A stretch of 64,000 nucleotides of DNA, from positions 927,352-991,351 of the forward strand of contig NZ_JACVPP010000001.1 in assembly GCF_018881815.1 (NCBI RefSeq), given 5' to 3'. This stretch comes from Polynucleobacter sp. MWH-HuK1 (GTDB lineage Bacteria > Pseudomonadota > Gammaproteobacteria > Burkholderiales > Burkholderiaceae). Positions 26,154 through 35,977 of this stretch are shown here, piece by piece. The position numbers and the translations under genes were made by a program. The notes beneath the pieces are model-generated. The model worked only from the letters and a program-made list of their open reading frames with translations, had not been told where the DNA came from and did no database searches. Each line of letters begins with the position of its first letter. The stretch's first letter is position 1.

Positions 26154-27137
26154 TTACTCTGGTTGCATTCCTGCTTCTTTAATTGCTTTAGCCCACTTAG
26201 CGGTTTCAAGTTTAATTTTTTGGCCGAGCGCCTCAGGCGTACCGGGTTGAGTTTCAAAACCATTGGCAGAAAGTCTTTCAACTAAATCTTTTGATTTGGC
26301 GGCATTATTTATAGCCTGATTGAGTTTGAAGATGGCATCTTTGGGCATACCAGCTGGTCCAAATGCTGCAAAGAAGGCAATAAGCTCATAGCCTTTGATG
26401 CCCAGGGCTTCATTTACAGTAGGCAATTCTGGAATCACGGGCGAGCGCCTCAAAGAAGTCACTGCGAGACCCCGAATTTTTCCTGACTGTACTTGAGGTA
26501 ATGAGACCCCAAAGTCGGATGTAAACATGTTGACCTGACCACCGATTAAATCTGTCATGGCATTGGGTCCGCTTTTATAAGACACTCCAGTCATCTGGAT
26601 GTCGGCAAAGCTTGCAAGCATTTCCGAGGAAACCCGTTGCGATGTACTGGCATAAGCAAAAGTCATTTTTCCAGGGTTGGCTTTAGCAAGCGAGACAAAT
26701 CCATTCAGCGATTTTGCCGGCACGTCGTTATTAATTGCAATAATGAGTGGTGCTGATCCAAAATATCCAATCGGAGTAAAAGCAGTGTCTTGGTTGTACG
26801 GTAAATTTTTGACTAAGCTTTTAAGCGCAGCATTGGTGCTATTGGTCCCAATCAGAATGGTGTAGCCATCTGCCGTTGCCTTAGCTACAAAATCTGCGCC
26901 AATCAAACCATTGGCTCCGGGTTTATTTTCGATAACAACCGGTTGACCCAGGGTCTCTGACATCTTGGCTGCAAACGCACGTCCAATTTGATCTGTTGTG
27001 CTTCCTGGGGCAAAGGGAACAATTGCCTTAATGGGTTTGGATGGGTAGGTATCGGCAATTGCTAAAGGGCTATTAAGTCCAATAAATAGGCAGGCGCCTA
27101 TTTGCAGGAGTCTGACGGTTAGTGACTTGGTATTCAT
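26154..27137 (-). CDS. Bug/TctC family tripartite tricarboxylate transporter binding protein
   Basis: A 327-residue periplasmic binding protein with a signal peptide (cleavage near AIA-DTYP, about 29). TYPSKPIKAIVPFAPGSTTDQIGR opens the domain and KPGANGLIGADFVA follows. These are the hallmark blocks of the Bug family, expanded in Burkholderiales, which bind carboxylates or amides. No TctAB genes are adjacent, so it is an orphan receptor. GGAGG before ATG 27137 decides this start over the longer open frame. Confidence 0.9.
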   Translation of the reverse strand: MNTKSLTVRLLQIGACLFIGLNSPLAIADTYPSKPIKAIVPFAPGSTTDQIGRAFAAKMSETLGQPVVIENKPGANGLIGADFVAKATADGYTILIGTNSTNAALKSLVKNLPYNQDTAFTPIGYFGSAPLIIAINNDVPAKSLNGFVSLAKANPGKMTFAYASTSQRVSSEMLASFADIQMTGVSYKSGPNAMTDLIGGQVNMFTSDFGVSLPQVQSGKIRGLAVTSLRRSPVIPELPTVNEALGIKGYELIAFFAAFGPAGMPKDAIFKLNQAINNAAKSKDLVERLSANGFETQPGTPEALGQKIKLETAKWAKAIKEAGMQPE

Positions 27138-27223
27138 ATTGCCTCCATCTTGTTTTTTATTAGTGTAGCGGGTCAATCTTGATCTGGGCGAGTAGAATGA
27201 GTTCACGTTTATACTGACTATTT

Positions 27224-28459
27224 ATGCGCTTACGATCAGCTGGTTATACCCCTCTCATGCTCTTGGCACAAACCTGTGCCTTATTGGGCTTTGCTTGCTA
27301 TGCAGTAGTGCTAACTGCTCTTCAAGAGGAATGGCACCTTAGTAATTTGCAATCAGGCTTAATCGCTAGCGCTTTTTTCTTTGGCTACATGCTGGCAGTT
27401 CCATTGGCAACTGCGTTGACCGATCGGGTTGATGCACGCAAGGTTTACTTGGTGGGCGGTCTTACTGCGACTTGTGGGCTCCTGGGTATGGGTCTATTGG
27501 CATATAACTTTTGGACGGCACTATTGTTTATGGCATTAAATGGGGCTGGCCTTGCTGGAACCTATATGCCGGGCCTCAAAATATTGTCAGATCGGATTCA
27601 GTCTGGAGAATTAACGCGACACATTGCTTTTTACACAGCCTTCTTTGGGATTGGCACAGGGTTTTCTTATTTATGTTCCGGTTGGATTTTGAGTGTGCTA
27701 GGTTGGCATTATGTATTTAGTTTGATTGCGTTAGGACCATTGGCTGCATTTTTGATTGTCTTGATATTTATTCCAGCATTGCAGCATGACAAGTGGCAGG
27801 GGCCAATCAATATACGTCTGCGCGATATCTTCCCGGTGGATAAGTGGAAACTGGTTTTACAAGACAAAAATGCTTCTGGCTTTATTTTTGGCTATACCGC
27901 TCATACATTAGAGCTTTTTGCCTCTAGAAGTTGGATTGTTGCATTCTTCGCATTTTGTGCGGTGGCATCAGGAGAATCCTTTTTTCTAGCGGCTACGACC
28001 TTGGCTGGAGTGATTAATTTCTTTGGTGTGCCTGCATCTATATTGGGTAATGAAATTGCTTTAAAAGTAGGGCGTCAAAAATGGGTTTGTATTGTGATGC
28101 TAACTAGTGCTGTATTAGGTATTGCATTCGCTTGTTCAACAGGGCAATCGTGGTGGTTGATTGTTGCTCTCGCTATTGGACATGCTATTTTCATCATGGC
28201 AGATTCATCAACTCTTACCGCAGGTTTAGTCATCAGTGCGCAAGAAAATATTAAGGGCGCAGCTATGGGTTTGCACTCGCTCATGGGATTTGGCGGCGGT
28301 TTATTGGGCCCCGCAATATTTGGTTTTGTGTTGGATGTATCAGGCTCACGTTCTTCTCAAGCAGCTTGGGTTTGGGCTTACGTTGCTGTGGTGATATGGG
28401 GCGTGTTGTTTGTAATTTATGAGCGTCGAAGAGGTTGGGGTAGTGCAGCGCGTGTATGA
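27224..28459 (+). CDS. MFS transporter
   Basis: A 411-residue protein with twelve predicted membrane helices. The first half contains LTDRVDARKVYLVGG, the MFS loop 2-3 motif in variant form, and NGAGLAGTYMPGLKIL. It ends with a short basic tail. It lies nine bases upstream of ccoI and could be co-transcribed with it. Some cbb3 loci carry an MFS copper importer (CcoA); this protein is not clearly that family, but the position makes it worth considering. The substrate is unknown. Confidence 0.82.
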   Translation: MRLRSAGYTPLMLLAQTCALLGFACYAVVLTALQEEWHLSNLQSGLIASAFFFGYMLAVPLATALTDRVDARKVYLVGGLTATCGLLGMGLLAYNFWTALLFMALNGAGLAGTYMPGLKILSDRIQSGELTRHIAFYTAFFGIGTGFSYLCSGWILSVLGWHYVFSLIALGPLAAFLIVLIFIPALQHDKWQGPINIRLRDIFPVDKWKLVLQDKNASGFIFGYTAHTLELFASRSWIVAFFAFCAVASGESFFLAATTLAGVINFFGVPASILGNEIALKVGRQKWVCIVMLTSAVLGIAFACSTGQSWWLIVALAIGHAIFIMADSSTLTAGLVISAQENIKGAAMGLHSLMGFGGGLLGPAIFGFVLDVSGSRSSQAAWVWAYVAVVIWGVLFVIYERRRGWGSAARV

Positions 28460-28467
28460 GTAATTAA

Positions 28468-30900
28468 ATGAATAAATCGAATTCTTTAGTTTGCTATCAC
28501 TGCTCAAGCCAGATTCTTCCGGGTGATTTAATCGAAGCAGAATTAGGTAGTGAGACTAGATCATTTTGCTGTCCAGGTTGCATGGCAATTGCGCAAACCA
28601 TTCACGGTGAGGGCTTAGAGGTTTTCTATGCCAGGCGTTCACAGGCTGGTGATAAGCCGGCAGCCTATCTTGCAAGTAATGAAATTCCAGAAAAACTAAA
28701 GCCTTATGATGATCCATCTTTGCGTGGTCGCTTTACTCGACCATCCGGAGAAGAAGATGACTTAGAGACCACTCTGCGCTTAGAAAAAATTCGTTGCGCA
28801 GCCTGTGTATGGCTATGTGAACAGCATTTGCGTCGTAACGCAGGTGTTCAGGATGTGCAAATTAACTATGTCACCCAAAAGGTGATGGTACGTTTTTCGC
28901 CTATCAAAACAAGTTTAGCGCGATTGCTATTTGAAATTGAGCGCATTGGATATGAGGCTTGGCCTTTCGAACCATCCTTATCGCTTGATAGGGAAAAAGT
29001 TGAGAGACGTAAATTGCTCATGCGCCTTGGTGTTGCGATGCTCGGTATGATGCAAGTCATGATGTATGCATGGCCAACCTATACTGGTGCCGACATAACT
29101 CCTGAGTTTGAGTTGTTGATGGGTTGGGCAAGCTGGGCTCTCACTGTCCCCGTCATTGTTTATTCGGCTGGGCCGATATTTCAATCTTCCTGGCAGAGTT
29201 TGCGGTCAGTCAATCAGACGCACATGCTTGGGATGGATGTTCCTATAGCCTTGGCCTTAGGTTTAGCTTTTATCGCGGGCACTATTAATTTAGTAATGGG
29301 GTCTGGTAAAAGCTATTTTGATTCCATCACGATGTTCGTAGCATTTATCTTGGCCGCCAGGTATGTTGAATTATTGGCTAGGCAAGACGCACAGGGTGGG
29401 GCGGAGGCCTTAGCAAAGCAATTACCTGCCACCTGTGAGCGTGCAATAAATTATCCTGCATCACAAGATATTGAAGTTGTGCCGGTAGTCAATTGCAATC
29501 CGGGTGAAGTATTGCGAGTATCTCCTGGAGAAGTAGTTCCTGCGGATGGCGTCTTAATTGAAAATATAAGCGCATTAGATGAATCGTTGCTAACCGGTGA
29601 ATCTAAGCCGGTAGAGAAAAAAATTGGTGATCGCGTATATGCAGGAACACACAATATTCTCAATCCATTGTTTATGCGTATTGAGGCAGTGGGGCAATCA
29701 ACTCGAATTGCAGGTATTGCGGCACTGTTAGATCAGGCTTTACTTGCAAAGCCAGTGATGGTGAGTCTTGCAGAAAAGTGGACGGCATATTTTGTTAGCT
29801 TTTTATTGCTAAGTGCATTTGCTTCCTCGGCGATTTGGCTTTACTTTGATCCTAGCCGCGCATGGACAGTTTTAGTTTCAGTTCTTGTTGCTAGTTGCCC
29901 TTGTGCCTTATCACTAGCAGTACCTACTGCCATGGCAGCAGCTCAAGGCGCTGTAACTAAATTAGGCTTGCTGATCGTACGTGGGCACGTGATGGAGGGC
30001 TTGGTAAAAGCAACTGATTTAGTGCTGGATAAAACCGGCACCTTAACAATGGGCCAGCCAGAGCTTCAAGAAATCATCAATCTTCGTCCAGGTTATCGCC
30101 GCGAGGATGCATTAGCACTAGCAGCAGCGTTAGAAGCAGGGCAAAGACATCCACTAGCACTTTCTTTGTTGCGTGCTGCAGAAGGTGAAGAACTCAAGCT
30201 GCCTTTATTAAATGAGCCGGTCATTAATCTTTTAGGTAGAGGACTTAGTTCCGGTTCCTATCGTTTGGGAAGTGCATTATGGTTGGGTGTGGAGCTGGGC
30301 GCCCAACAAGGGCAATATGGTCAGGTGCATTTAGCTGATGAACAGGGTTTGATCGCCAGCTTTGTTTTCTTGGATACGCCAAGGGTGGGACTGGAGCAAT
30401 TCCTAAAAGTAGTGAAGTCTAGGAATATTGCAGTTCATTTAGTTTCTGGAGACGATCGTGAGACAGTTGCTTGGTGGGCGCACCATGTTGGTATAGAACA
30501 CTATCAAGGTGGCTGCACTCCCGAGGATAAATATGATTACATTGAGCGCTTACAAAAAGATGGGCGTTTTATATGGGCTATTGGCGATGGTGTAAACGAT
30601 GCACCTTTGCTTGCGCGGGCAGATATCTCTATAGCTGTTGGGGCGGGTGCACCATTGGCTGCGGCTGGTGCTGATGCCATTCTTACTGCCACCTCATTGG
30701 AGCCTTTAGCAAAAACATTGTTGCTAGCAGACAAAACCCAAACCATTATTAAAGAGAATTTATTGTGGGCTCTGATCTATAACCTACTTGCCATTCCGGC
30801 TGCAATGATGGGTTGGGTCAATCCTTGGGTCGCAGGGATCGGCATGTCACTCTCCTCGCTTGCTGTGACATTAAATGCCTGGCGTTTGCGAAAGGCTTAG
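28468..30900 (+). CDS. ccoI: copper-translocating P1B ATPase for cbb3 assembly (CcoI/FixI)
   Basis: An 810-residue P-type ATPase that exports copper across the inner membrane for the CuB site of cbb3 oxidase. The N-terminus has a Cys-rich block (CYHC, then CCPGC at 34-38) typical of CcoI, then an HMA-type domain with CAAC at 110-113. The membrane CPC is at 477-479, the phosphorylation motif DKTGTLT at 521 and GDGVNDAPLL near 709. Length and N-terminal cysteines favour CcoI over CopA. It is followed after nine bases by ccoS. Confidence 0.93.
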   Translation: MNKSNSLVCYHCSSQILPGDLIEAELGSETRSFCCPGCMAIAQTIHGEGLEVFYARRSQAGDKPAAYLASNEIPEKLKPYDDPSLRGRFTRPSGEEDDLETTLRLEKIRCAACVWLCEQHLRRNAGVQDVQINYVTQKVMVRFSPIKTSLARLLFEIERIGYEAWPFEPSLSLDREKVERRKLLMRLGVAMLGMMQVMMYAWPTYTGADITPEFELLMGWASWALTVPVIVYSAGPIFQSSWQSLRSVNQTHMLGMDVPIALALGLAFIAGTINLVMGSGKSYFDSITMFVAFILAARYVELLARQDAQGGAEALAKQLPATCERAINYPASQDIEVVPVVNCNPGEVLRVSPGEVVPADGVLIENISALDESLLTGESKPVEKKIGDRVYAGTHNILNPLFMRIEAVGQSTRIAGIAALLDQALLAKPVMVSLAEKWTAYFVSFLLLSAFASSAIWLYFDPSRAWTVLVSVLVASCPCALSLAVPTAMAAAQGAVTKLGLLIVRGHVMEGLVKATDLVLDKTGTLTMGQPELQEIINLRPGYRREDALALAAALEAGQRHPLALSLLRAAEGEELKLPLLNEPVINLLGRGLSSGSYRLGSALWLGVELGAQQGQYGQVHLADEQGLIASFVFLDTPRVGLEQFLKVVKSRNIAVHLVSGDDRETVAWWAHHVGIEHYQGGCTPEDKYDYIERLQKDGRFIWAIGDGVNDAPLLARADISIAVGAGAPLAAAGADAILTATSLEPLAKTLLLADKTQTIIKENLLWALIYNLLAIPAAMMGWVNPWVAGIGMSLSSLAVTLNAWRLRKA

Positions 30901-30909
30901 ACTATAGGA

Positions 30910-31065
30910 ATGGAAAGTCTCTATCTCTTAGTCCCACTGTCGCTAGTCCTCATCGGGCTATTGGTTTGGATTTTGAACTGGTCGATCAAGAGTGGTCAGT
31001 TTGATGATTTAGACGGTCCAGGCGAGGCGATTTTGATGGATGACGATACTCCAAAGACTAAATAA
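30910..31065 (+). CDS. ccoS: cbb3-type cytochrome oxidase assembly protein CcoS
   Basis: A 51-residue single-helix membrane protein: SLYLLVPLSLVLIGLLVWIL, then NWSIKSGQFDDLDGPGEAIL and DDD. The WSIKSGQFDDLDGPGE block is diagnostic of CcoS. It is needed for cofactor insertion into CcoN. It lies between ccoI and the ccoN promoter region. AGGA just upstream of ATG 30910 is a very close ribosome site. Confidence 0.93.
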   Translation: MESLYLLVPLSLVLIGLLVWILNWSIKSGQFDDLDGPGEAILMDDDTPKTK

Positions 31066-31159
31066 GTTAGTGATTACTATCAAATAAAGTCATGCGTTTA
31101 CTGAGATTTGGAAAATAAGCCATTTTCTTTCTCCCTCTCCTGAATTTGCCCCACCCTTT

Positions 31160-31201
31160 TTGATATAGATCAAACCCCCTTAGTGGCCTTACTTTGATAA
31201 T
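31160..31201 (+). promoter_or_regulatory. class II FNR promoter of the ccoN operon
   Basis: TTGATATAGATCAA (31160-31173) is a perfect match to the FNR/ANR consensus. GATAAT (31196-31201) is a five-of-six -10 box. The predicted start at about 31208 puts the FNR centre at -41.5, the exact class II activation position. The Fnr encoded at 36438-37208 is the obvious candidate activator under low oxygen. This 189-base gap holds nothing else. Confidence 0.85.
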
Positions 31202-31254
31202 CGATCCAGTCTATTTGGATTATGTCGCTGTTTGGTCACAAAAAAGGAGAAACC

Positions 31255-32694
31255 ATGGGACTTACCGTGGGGAGTAATCAAGATACCTTCAATTACAAGG
31301 TTGTCAGCCAATTTGCCATTGTTACTGTGCTCTGGGGAATTGTTGGCATGCTCGTGGGAGTTATTCTCGCAGCACAGCTCATCTGGCCTGAAATCACTTT
31401 TAATATCCCCTGGTTGAGTTACGGTCGTTTACGTCCACTCCATACCAATGCGGTCATTTTTGCTTTTGGTGGATCGGCGTTATTCGCAACCTCTTATTAC
31501 ATCGTTCAACGCACAAGCCAAGCGCGCTTATTTTGTGACAAGTTAGCGGCATTTACTTTTTGGGGTTGGCAGGCAGTAATTGTTTTGGCTGCCGTGACAT
31601 TGCCATTAGGTATTTCAACCTCAAAAGAGTATGCCGAGCTTGAGTGGCCAATTGATATCTTGATCACCTTAGTTTGGGTGGCTTATGCAGTGGTGTTCTT
31701 CGGCACCATCATGAAGCGCAAGACGAAACATATTTATGTATCTAACTGGTTCTTCGGGGCTTACATTCTGACGATCGCTATTTTGCATATTTTCAATAAC
31801 TTGGAAATGCCTGCGACATTGTGGAAGTCATATTCAGCATATGCTGGTGTACAAGATGCGATGGTGCAGTGGTGGTATGGTCACAATGCGGTAGGCTTCT
31901 TCTTGACTACTAGCTTCTTGGGCATGATGTACTACTTCATTCCTAAGCAAGCGGAGCGCCCAATTTATTCCTATCGTTTGTCCATTGTTCACTTCTGGGC
32001 TTTGAACTTTACTTACATGTGGGCTGGCCCTCATCATTTGCAACATACCTCTTTGCCTGACTGGACCCAGTCTCTTGGCACAGTATTCTCTTTAATCTTG
32101 TTGGCGCCATCTTGGGGTGGCATGATCAACGGAATTATGACTTTGTCAGGCGCCTGGTACAAACTCCGTCGTGACCCTATTCTGAAATTCTTAGTTGTAG
32201 CTTTGTCCTTCTACGGCATGTCCACCTTTGAAGGTTCCATGATGTCGATTAAGACTGTAAATAGCTTGTCTCATTACACGGACTGGACTATTGGTCACGT
32301 GCATTCCGGCGCTTTAGGCTGGGTTGCCATGATTACGATTGGTTCTCTCTACTATTTGATTCCACGTTTGGTTGGTCAAAAAGAGATGTATAGCACTAAG
32401 TGGATCGAGTTGCATTTCTGGATTGCCACTATCGGTGTTGTTTTGTACATTGCCGCTATGTGGATTGCAGGTGTAATGCAAGGTTTGATGTGGAGAGCAT
32501 TTGAGCCAGATGGAACATTGACATATAGCTTCGTTGAGTCCGTTAAAGCGACCTATCCTTTCTACATGATTCGTTTGTTGGGCGGTTTGTGTTACCTCGG
32601 CGGCATGTTCTTGATGGCATTCAACGTCTTCAAAACTGTACAAGGTAAAACTTTTGTAAATGCGCCTATTCCAATGGCCGTTGCTGAATACTAA
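31255..32694 (+). CDS. ccoN: cbb3-type cytochrome c oxidase subunit I
   Basis: A 479-residue heme-copper oxidase catalytic subunit with about twelve helices. It carries heme b, and heme b3 with CuB, and reduces O2 to water. [14 protein letters not shown] has the low-spin heme His, [14 protein letters not shown] has the CuB His and the cross-linked Tyr region is the cbb3 type (in helix [21 protein letters not shown] contains the CuB His pair); [14 protein letters not shown] has the heme b/b3 His pair. An in-frame ATG at 31222 lies only about 14 bases after the predicted transcript start. ATG 31255 has AGGAG five bases upstream and gives standard length, so it is preferred. Confidence 0.95.
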   Translation: MGLTVGSNQDTFNYKVVSQFAIVTVLWGIVGMLVGVILAAQLIWPEITFNIPWLSYGRLRPLHTNAVIFAFGGSALFATSYYIVQRTSQARLFCDKLAAFTFWGWQAVIVLAAVTLPLGISTSKEYAELEWPIDILITLVWVAYAVVFFGTIMKRKTKHIYVSNWFFGAYILTIAILHIFNNLEMPATLWKSYSAYAGVQDAMVQWWYGHNAVGFFLTTSFLGMMYYFIPKQAERPIYSYRLSIVHFWALNFTYMWAGPHHLQHTSLPDWTQSLGTVFSLILLAPSWGGMINGIMTLSGAWYKLRRDPILKFLVVALSFYGMSTFEGSMMSIKTVNSLSHYTDWTIGHVHSGALGWVAMITIGSLYYLIPRLVGQKEMYSTKWIELHFWIATIGVVLYIAAMWIAGVMQGLMWRAFEPDGTLTYSFVESVKATYPFYMIRLLGGLCYLGGMFLMAFNVFKTVQGKTFVNAPIPMAVAEY

Positions 32695-32706
32695 AAGGAG
32701 AAGAAA

Positions 32707-33357
32707 ATGTCTAGCGAAAATAAATTCTTTTCCCACGGAACGCTTGAGAAAAACGTTGGTTGGTTGATTATTGCCACGATCATTGTGGTATCGATTGCAG
32801 GCTTGGTGCAAATCGTACCTCTCTTTTTCCAACACACCACAACTGAGCCAAGCCCTGGCGTAGAGCCATATACAGCTTTGCGCTTAGCGGGACGTGATAT
32901 CTATCAACGCGAAGGTTGTGTTGGTTGCCATTCACAACAGATTCGTACTTTGCGTTCTGAAGTTGAGCGTTATGGTCCTTATTCTTTGGCTGGTGAATCC
33001 GTCTTTGATCATCCATTCTTATGGGGTAGTAAACGAACTGGACCGGATTTGGCGCGTGTAGGTGCGCGCTACTCTGATGATTGGCATCGCATTCACTTGC
33101 GCAATCCACGCGATGTAGTTCCTGAGTCCAATATGCCTGGATATCCTTGGTTACAAAAAAATGCTGCAAACGCTTCCACAATTCAATCTCACATGATTGC
33201 GATGACTCGCCTGGGTGTCCCTTATACCGAGGAAATGATTGCTAATGCGCCTAAAGAGCTAGAAGGTAAAACTGAAGAGGATGCATTGATTGCTTATCTT
33301 CAGGGCTTGGGCGTAAATCGTAGATACATCGTTGTTGATGAAGTGGTGGCCAAGTAA
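32707..33357 (+). CDS. ccoO: cbb3-type cytochrome c oxidase subunit II (monoheme)
   Basis: A 216-residue membrane-anchored cytochrome c. The N-terminal helix is about 18-42, and the heme site [12 protein letters not shown] is at 71-75. The axial Met is probably in [10 protein letters not shown]. It passes electrons from CcoP to CcoN. AAGGAGAAG precedes the ATG, 12 bases after ccoN. Heme attachment depends on the ccm genes at 16.3-23.1 kb. Confidence 0.95.
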   Translation: MSSENKFFSHGTLEKNVGWLIIATIIVVSIAGLVQIVPLFFQHTTTEPSPGVEPYTALRLAGRDIYQREGCVGCHSQQIRTLRSEVERYGPYSLAGESVFDHPFLWGSKRTGPDLARVGARYSDDWHRIHLRNPRDVVPESNMPGYPWLQKNAANASTIQSHMIAMTRLGVPYTEEMIANAPKELEGKTEEDALIAYLQGLGVNRRYIVVDEVVAK

Positions 33358-33391
33358 AGGCTGGGATTTTAATTAGAACGATATAAATCAA

Positions 33392-33559
33392 ATGGAACAG
33401 ATCACACCTTACCTCTCGGCTTTTTCTACGGTAATTGGACTTATTTTCTTTGTAGGAATTGTTTGGTGGGCATGGTCTCCTGGCAGGAAAGAAGCAAACC
33501 AGGAATCAGCAGAACTTCCATTTGATCTTCCGGATGAATTCAGTAAGGATAAATCATGA
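33392..33559 (+). CDS. ccoQ: cbb3-type cytochrome c oxidase subunit CcoQ
   Basis: A 55-residue single-helix protein: the helix is about residues 9-28 (FSTVIGLIFFVGIVWWAWSP), followed by an acidic tail ending DEFSKDKS. Position between ccoO and ccoP, size and the helix-WAW-S-P-x-R-K border identify CcoQ, which stabilises the oxidase. Its TGA overlaps the ccoP ATG (ATGA). Confidence 0.9.
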   Translation: MEQITPYLSAFSTVIGLIFFVGIVWWAWSPGRKEANQESAELPFDLPDEFSKDKS

Positions 33560-34482
33560 GTGACTTTTTTAGCAGCGGTTGGAGTAGCTACATCGCCCTA
33601 GTTTCATTAGTGGGTATTGTTTGGTGTGTTTGGCTATTATTTTCACAGCGTAAAGCTAAAGTAGTGCATACGGCTGATGGCGCAGTCGCTGATACAGGCC
33701 ACGTCTGGGATGGGGACTTACGCGAGCTAAATAATCCGCTCCCACGCTGGTGGATGTGGATGTTCTTACTATCCTGCGTGTTTGGATTGGTGTATTTAGT
33801 TTTATTCCCTGGTCTCGGCTCGTTTCCGGGTGTACTCGGCTACAGCACTGACGGATCTCTTATGAAGTCCATGACGACTGCAAATGATGAGTTAAAGCCT
33901 GTATATGCCAAATATGTCACTATGGATATTGAGCAAGTAGCTGCGGATCCAAAAGCGCGTGAAATGGGTCAACGCTTGTTCTTGAACTCTTGCGCACAAT
34001 GTCATGGCTCAGATGCTGGCGGCGCTAAAGGCTTCCCCAATTTGACTGATGGCGACTGGCTCTATGGCGGCTCACCAGAAAATATCAAGACAACTCTTAT
34101 TAATGGCCGTGCAGGTGTAATGCCTCCATTTCCACAATTGGATAGTAAGCAAATTGTTGATGTTGCTAACTATGTTCGTAGCCTCTCTGGCTTGCCAGCT
34201 GATGATCTCAAAGCAGCGCGTGGTGCCGAAGTGTTTAAAGCAAACTGTGCAGCTTGTCATGGTCCCGACGGCAAAGGTAACATTGCTTTAGGTGCACCAA
34301 ACCTTACTGATAAGACATGGCTGTATGGTGGTTCAGAAGCAACGATTGTTGAGACTGTAACTAAAGGTCGCATGGCAATGATGCCTGCTCAAGATAAAGT
34401 CTTGAGTCCTGAGAAAATTCATTTATTAACTGCATATGTATGGGGTTTATCTAACAATAAACAACCAGCAGCAGCTAAATAA
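33556..34482 (+). CDS. ccoP: cbb3-type cytochrome c oxidase subunit III (diheme)
   Basis: A 308-residue diheme cytochrome c with two N-terminal helices (about 12-30 and 66-84). WDGDLRELNNPLPRWW between them is the CcoP hallmark. Heme sites are CAQCH at 146-150 and CAACH at 231-235, each in a c-type domain with GVMPPFPQL or MMPAQ axial Met candidates. It takes electrons from soluble or membrane cytochromes. Start codon shared with the ccoQ stop. Confidence 0.95.
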   Translation: MSDFFSSGWSSYIALVSLVGIVWCVWLLFSQRKAKVVHTADGAVADTGHVWDGDLRELNNPLPRWWMWMFLLSCVFGLVYLVLFPGLGSFPGVLGYSTDGSLMKSMTTANDELKPVYAKYVTMDIEQVAADPKAREMGQRLFLNSCAQCHGSDAGGAKGFPNLTDGDWLYGGSPENIKTTLINGRAGVMPPFPQLDSKQIVDVANYVRSLSGLPADDLKAARGAEVFKANCAACHGPDGKGNIALGAPNLTDKTWLYGGSEATIVETVTKGRMAMMPAQDKVLSPEKIHLLTAYVWGLSNNKQPAAAK

Positions 34483-34494
34483 GAAAAGTATTTA

Positions 34495-35952
34495 GTGGCA
34501 GTTCTTCCGCCGGGTGGAAAACCTATTCCGATAGAAGTAATTGAGGAGTCTCTTTACGAGGTCCGGCGAAAGATCTACCCACGTTCAGTATCTGGGCTGT
34601 TTGCCCGGTGGCGTTTCATACTGGTCTTTGCAACCCAATTATTATTTTATGGCTTGCCATGGGTTAGCTGGAACGGTCGCCAGGCGGTTCTCTTTGATTT
34701 AATTCAGCGTAAGTTTTATATCTTCGGCATTGTTTTGTGGCCGCAAGATGTCATCTATCTCACACTCTTATTAATTCTTTCAGCTTTAGCACTCTTCCTC
34801 TTTACTGCCATTGCTGGCCGATTATTTTGTGGATATGCTTGTCCGCAAACGGTATATACCGAGATCTTCATGTGGATCGAACGCAAGGTAGAAGGAGATC
34901 GCTTTGCTCGCATTCGTTTAGATGGTGAGGAGTGGCCTTGGGGTTTTAGAAAGTGGCGCCTCAAGATTACCAAGCATTTCCTTTGGTTATTGATAGCGTT
35001 CTGGACTGGCTTTACCTTTATTGGTTATTTCACACCTATTACCACCTTAGGCTCTGCATTAATCCATTTGTCTTTGGGCCCTTGGCAGACTTTCTGGTTA
35101 TGTTTTTATGCTTTTGCTACTTGGGGTAACGCAGGTTTTATGCGTGAGCAAGTATGTAAATATATGTGCCCATATGCACGCTTCCAAAGTGTGATGGTAG
35201 ATAAAGACACTTTCTTAGTGACATATGACAAAGTGCGTGGCGAACCAAGAGGCAGTCGTAGTAAGTCTGCTGACCATGCTTCATTGGGTTTGGGCGACTG
35301 CGTTGACTGCAGTATCTGTGTTCAAGTTTGTCCTACTGGCATTGATATTCGTGATGGCTTGCAATACATGTGCATTGGCTGCGGTGCTTGTATTGATGCA
35401 TGCGATCAGGTAATGGAAAAAGTTGATTATCCAAAAGGATTGATTCGTTATACGACTGAACGAGCAATCGAGGATCGCGAATCAAATCAAAGCGCCATTC
35501 GCCATATCATGCGCCCACGCGTCTTGATCTACACTGCTTTTATTACTGTGCTTACGTCTGCCTTCCTAGTCTCTCTGGCTACTCGCAATCCATTGAGGGT
35601 AGATGTGATGCGTGACCGCGGGGCTTTAGCGCGCGAGGTTGAAGGTGTGCGAATTGAAAATATTTACCGCATTCAGATCATGAATGCATCAGAAAATAAT
35701 ATGAACGTGCAGGTGAAAGCGCTTGGCTTAGATGGCTTGAAGATTCTTAATTCTCAAGGCCAGGTTGTTACTGAAATTGAGGTTGCGCCTGCAAGCAATT
35801 TATTGATGCCAATTAAGGTGAGTACTGAGACTGGCGTCAACCAGCCAGGTAATTACCCAATTCATTTTGATGTGATTGCCCACGAGATGTCTGGTAATGA
35901 GATGATTACCAGAACCCGTGATGAGAAATCCACTTTTATTATTCCCCGTTAA
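34495..35952 (+). CDS. ccoG: cbb3 oxidase accessory protein CcoG (RdxA/FixG ferredoxin)
   Basis: A 485-residue membrane protein with about five helices and two [4Fe-4S] clusters. Seen are GRLFCGYACPQTVYTEI, CKYMCPYARF, CVDCSICVQVCPTG and CIGCGACIDACD. It is a cupric reductase that supplies Cu(I) for CcoN assembly. The C-terminal periplasmic Ig-like domain is about 370-485. The start is GTG at 34495, 12 bases after ccoP. Confidence 0.94.
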   Translation: MAVLPPGGKPIPIEVIEESLYEVRRKIYPRSVSGLFARWRFILVFATQLLFYGLPWVSWNGRQAVLFDLIQRKFYIFGIVLWPQDVIYLTLLLILSALALFLFTAIAGRLFCGYACPQTVYTEIFMWIERKVEGDRFARIRLDGEEWPWGFRKWRLKITKHFLWLLIAFWTGFTFIGYFTPITTLGSALIHLSLGPWQTFWLCFYAFATWGNAGFMREQVCKYMCPYARFQSVMVDKDTFLVTYDKVRGEPRGSRSKSADHASLGLGDCVDCSICVQVCPTGIDIRDGLQYMCIGCGACIDACDQVMEKVDYPKGLIRYTTERAIEDRESNQSAIRHIMRPRVLIYTAFITVLTSAFLVSLATRNPLRVDVMRDRGALAREVEGVRIENIYRIQIMNASENNMNVQVKALGLDGLKILNSQGQVVTEIEVAPASNLLMPIKVSTETGVNQPGNYPIHFDVIAHEMSGNEMITRTRDEKSTFIIPR

Positions 35953-35977
35953 GCTAAGAGCAATGGAGAGGATGCAT

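Noticed and set aside
32314..32835. Minus-strand open frame of 173 codons across ccoN and ccoO
   Set aside because: It is antisense to two motif-verified genes and crosses their junction. The product is His/Asn-rich without any family pattern.
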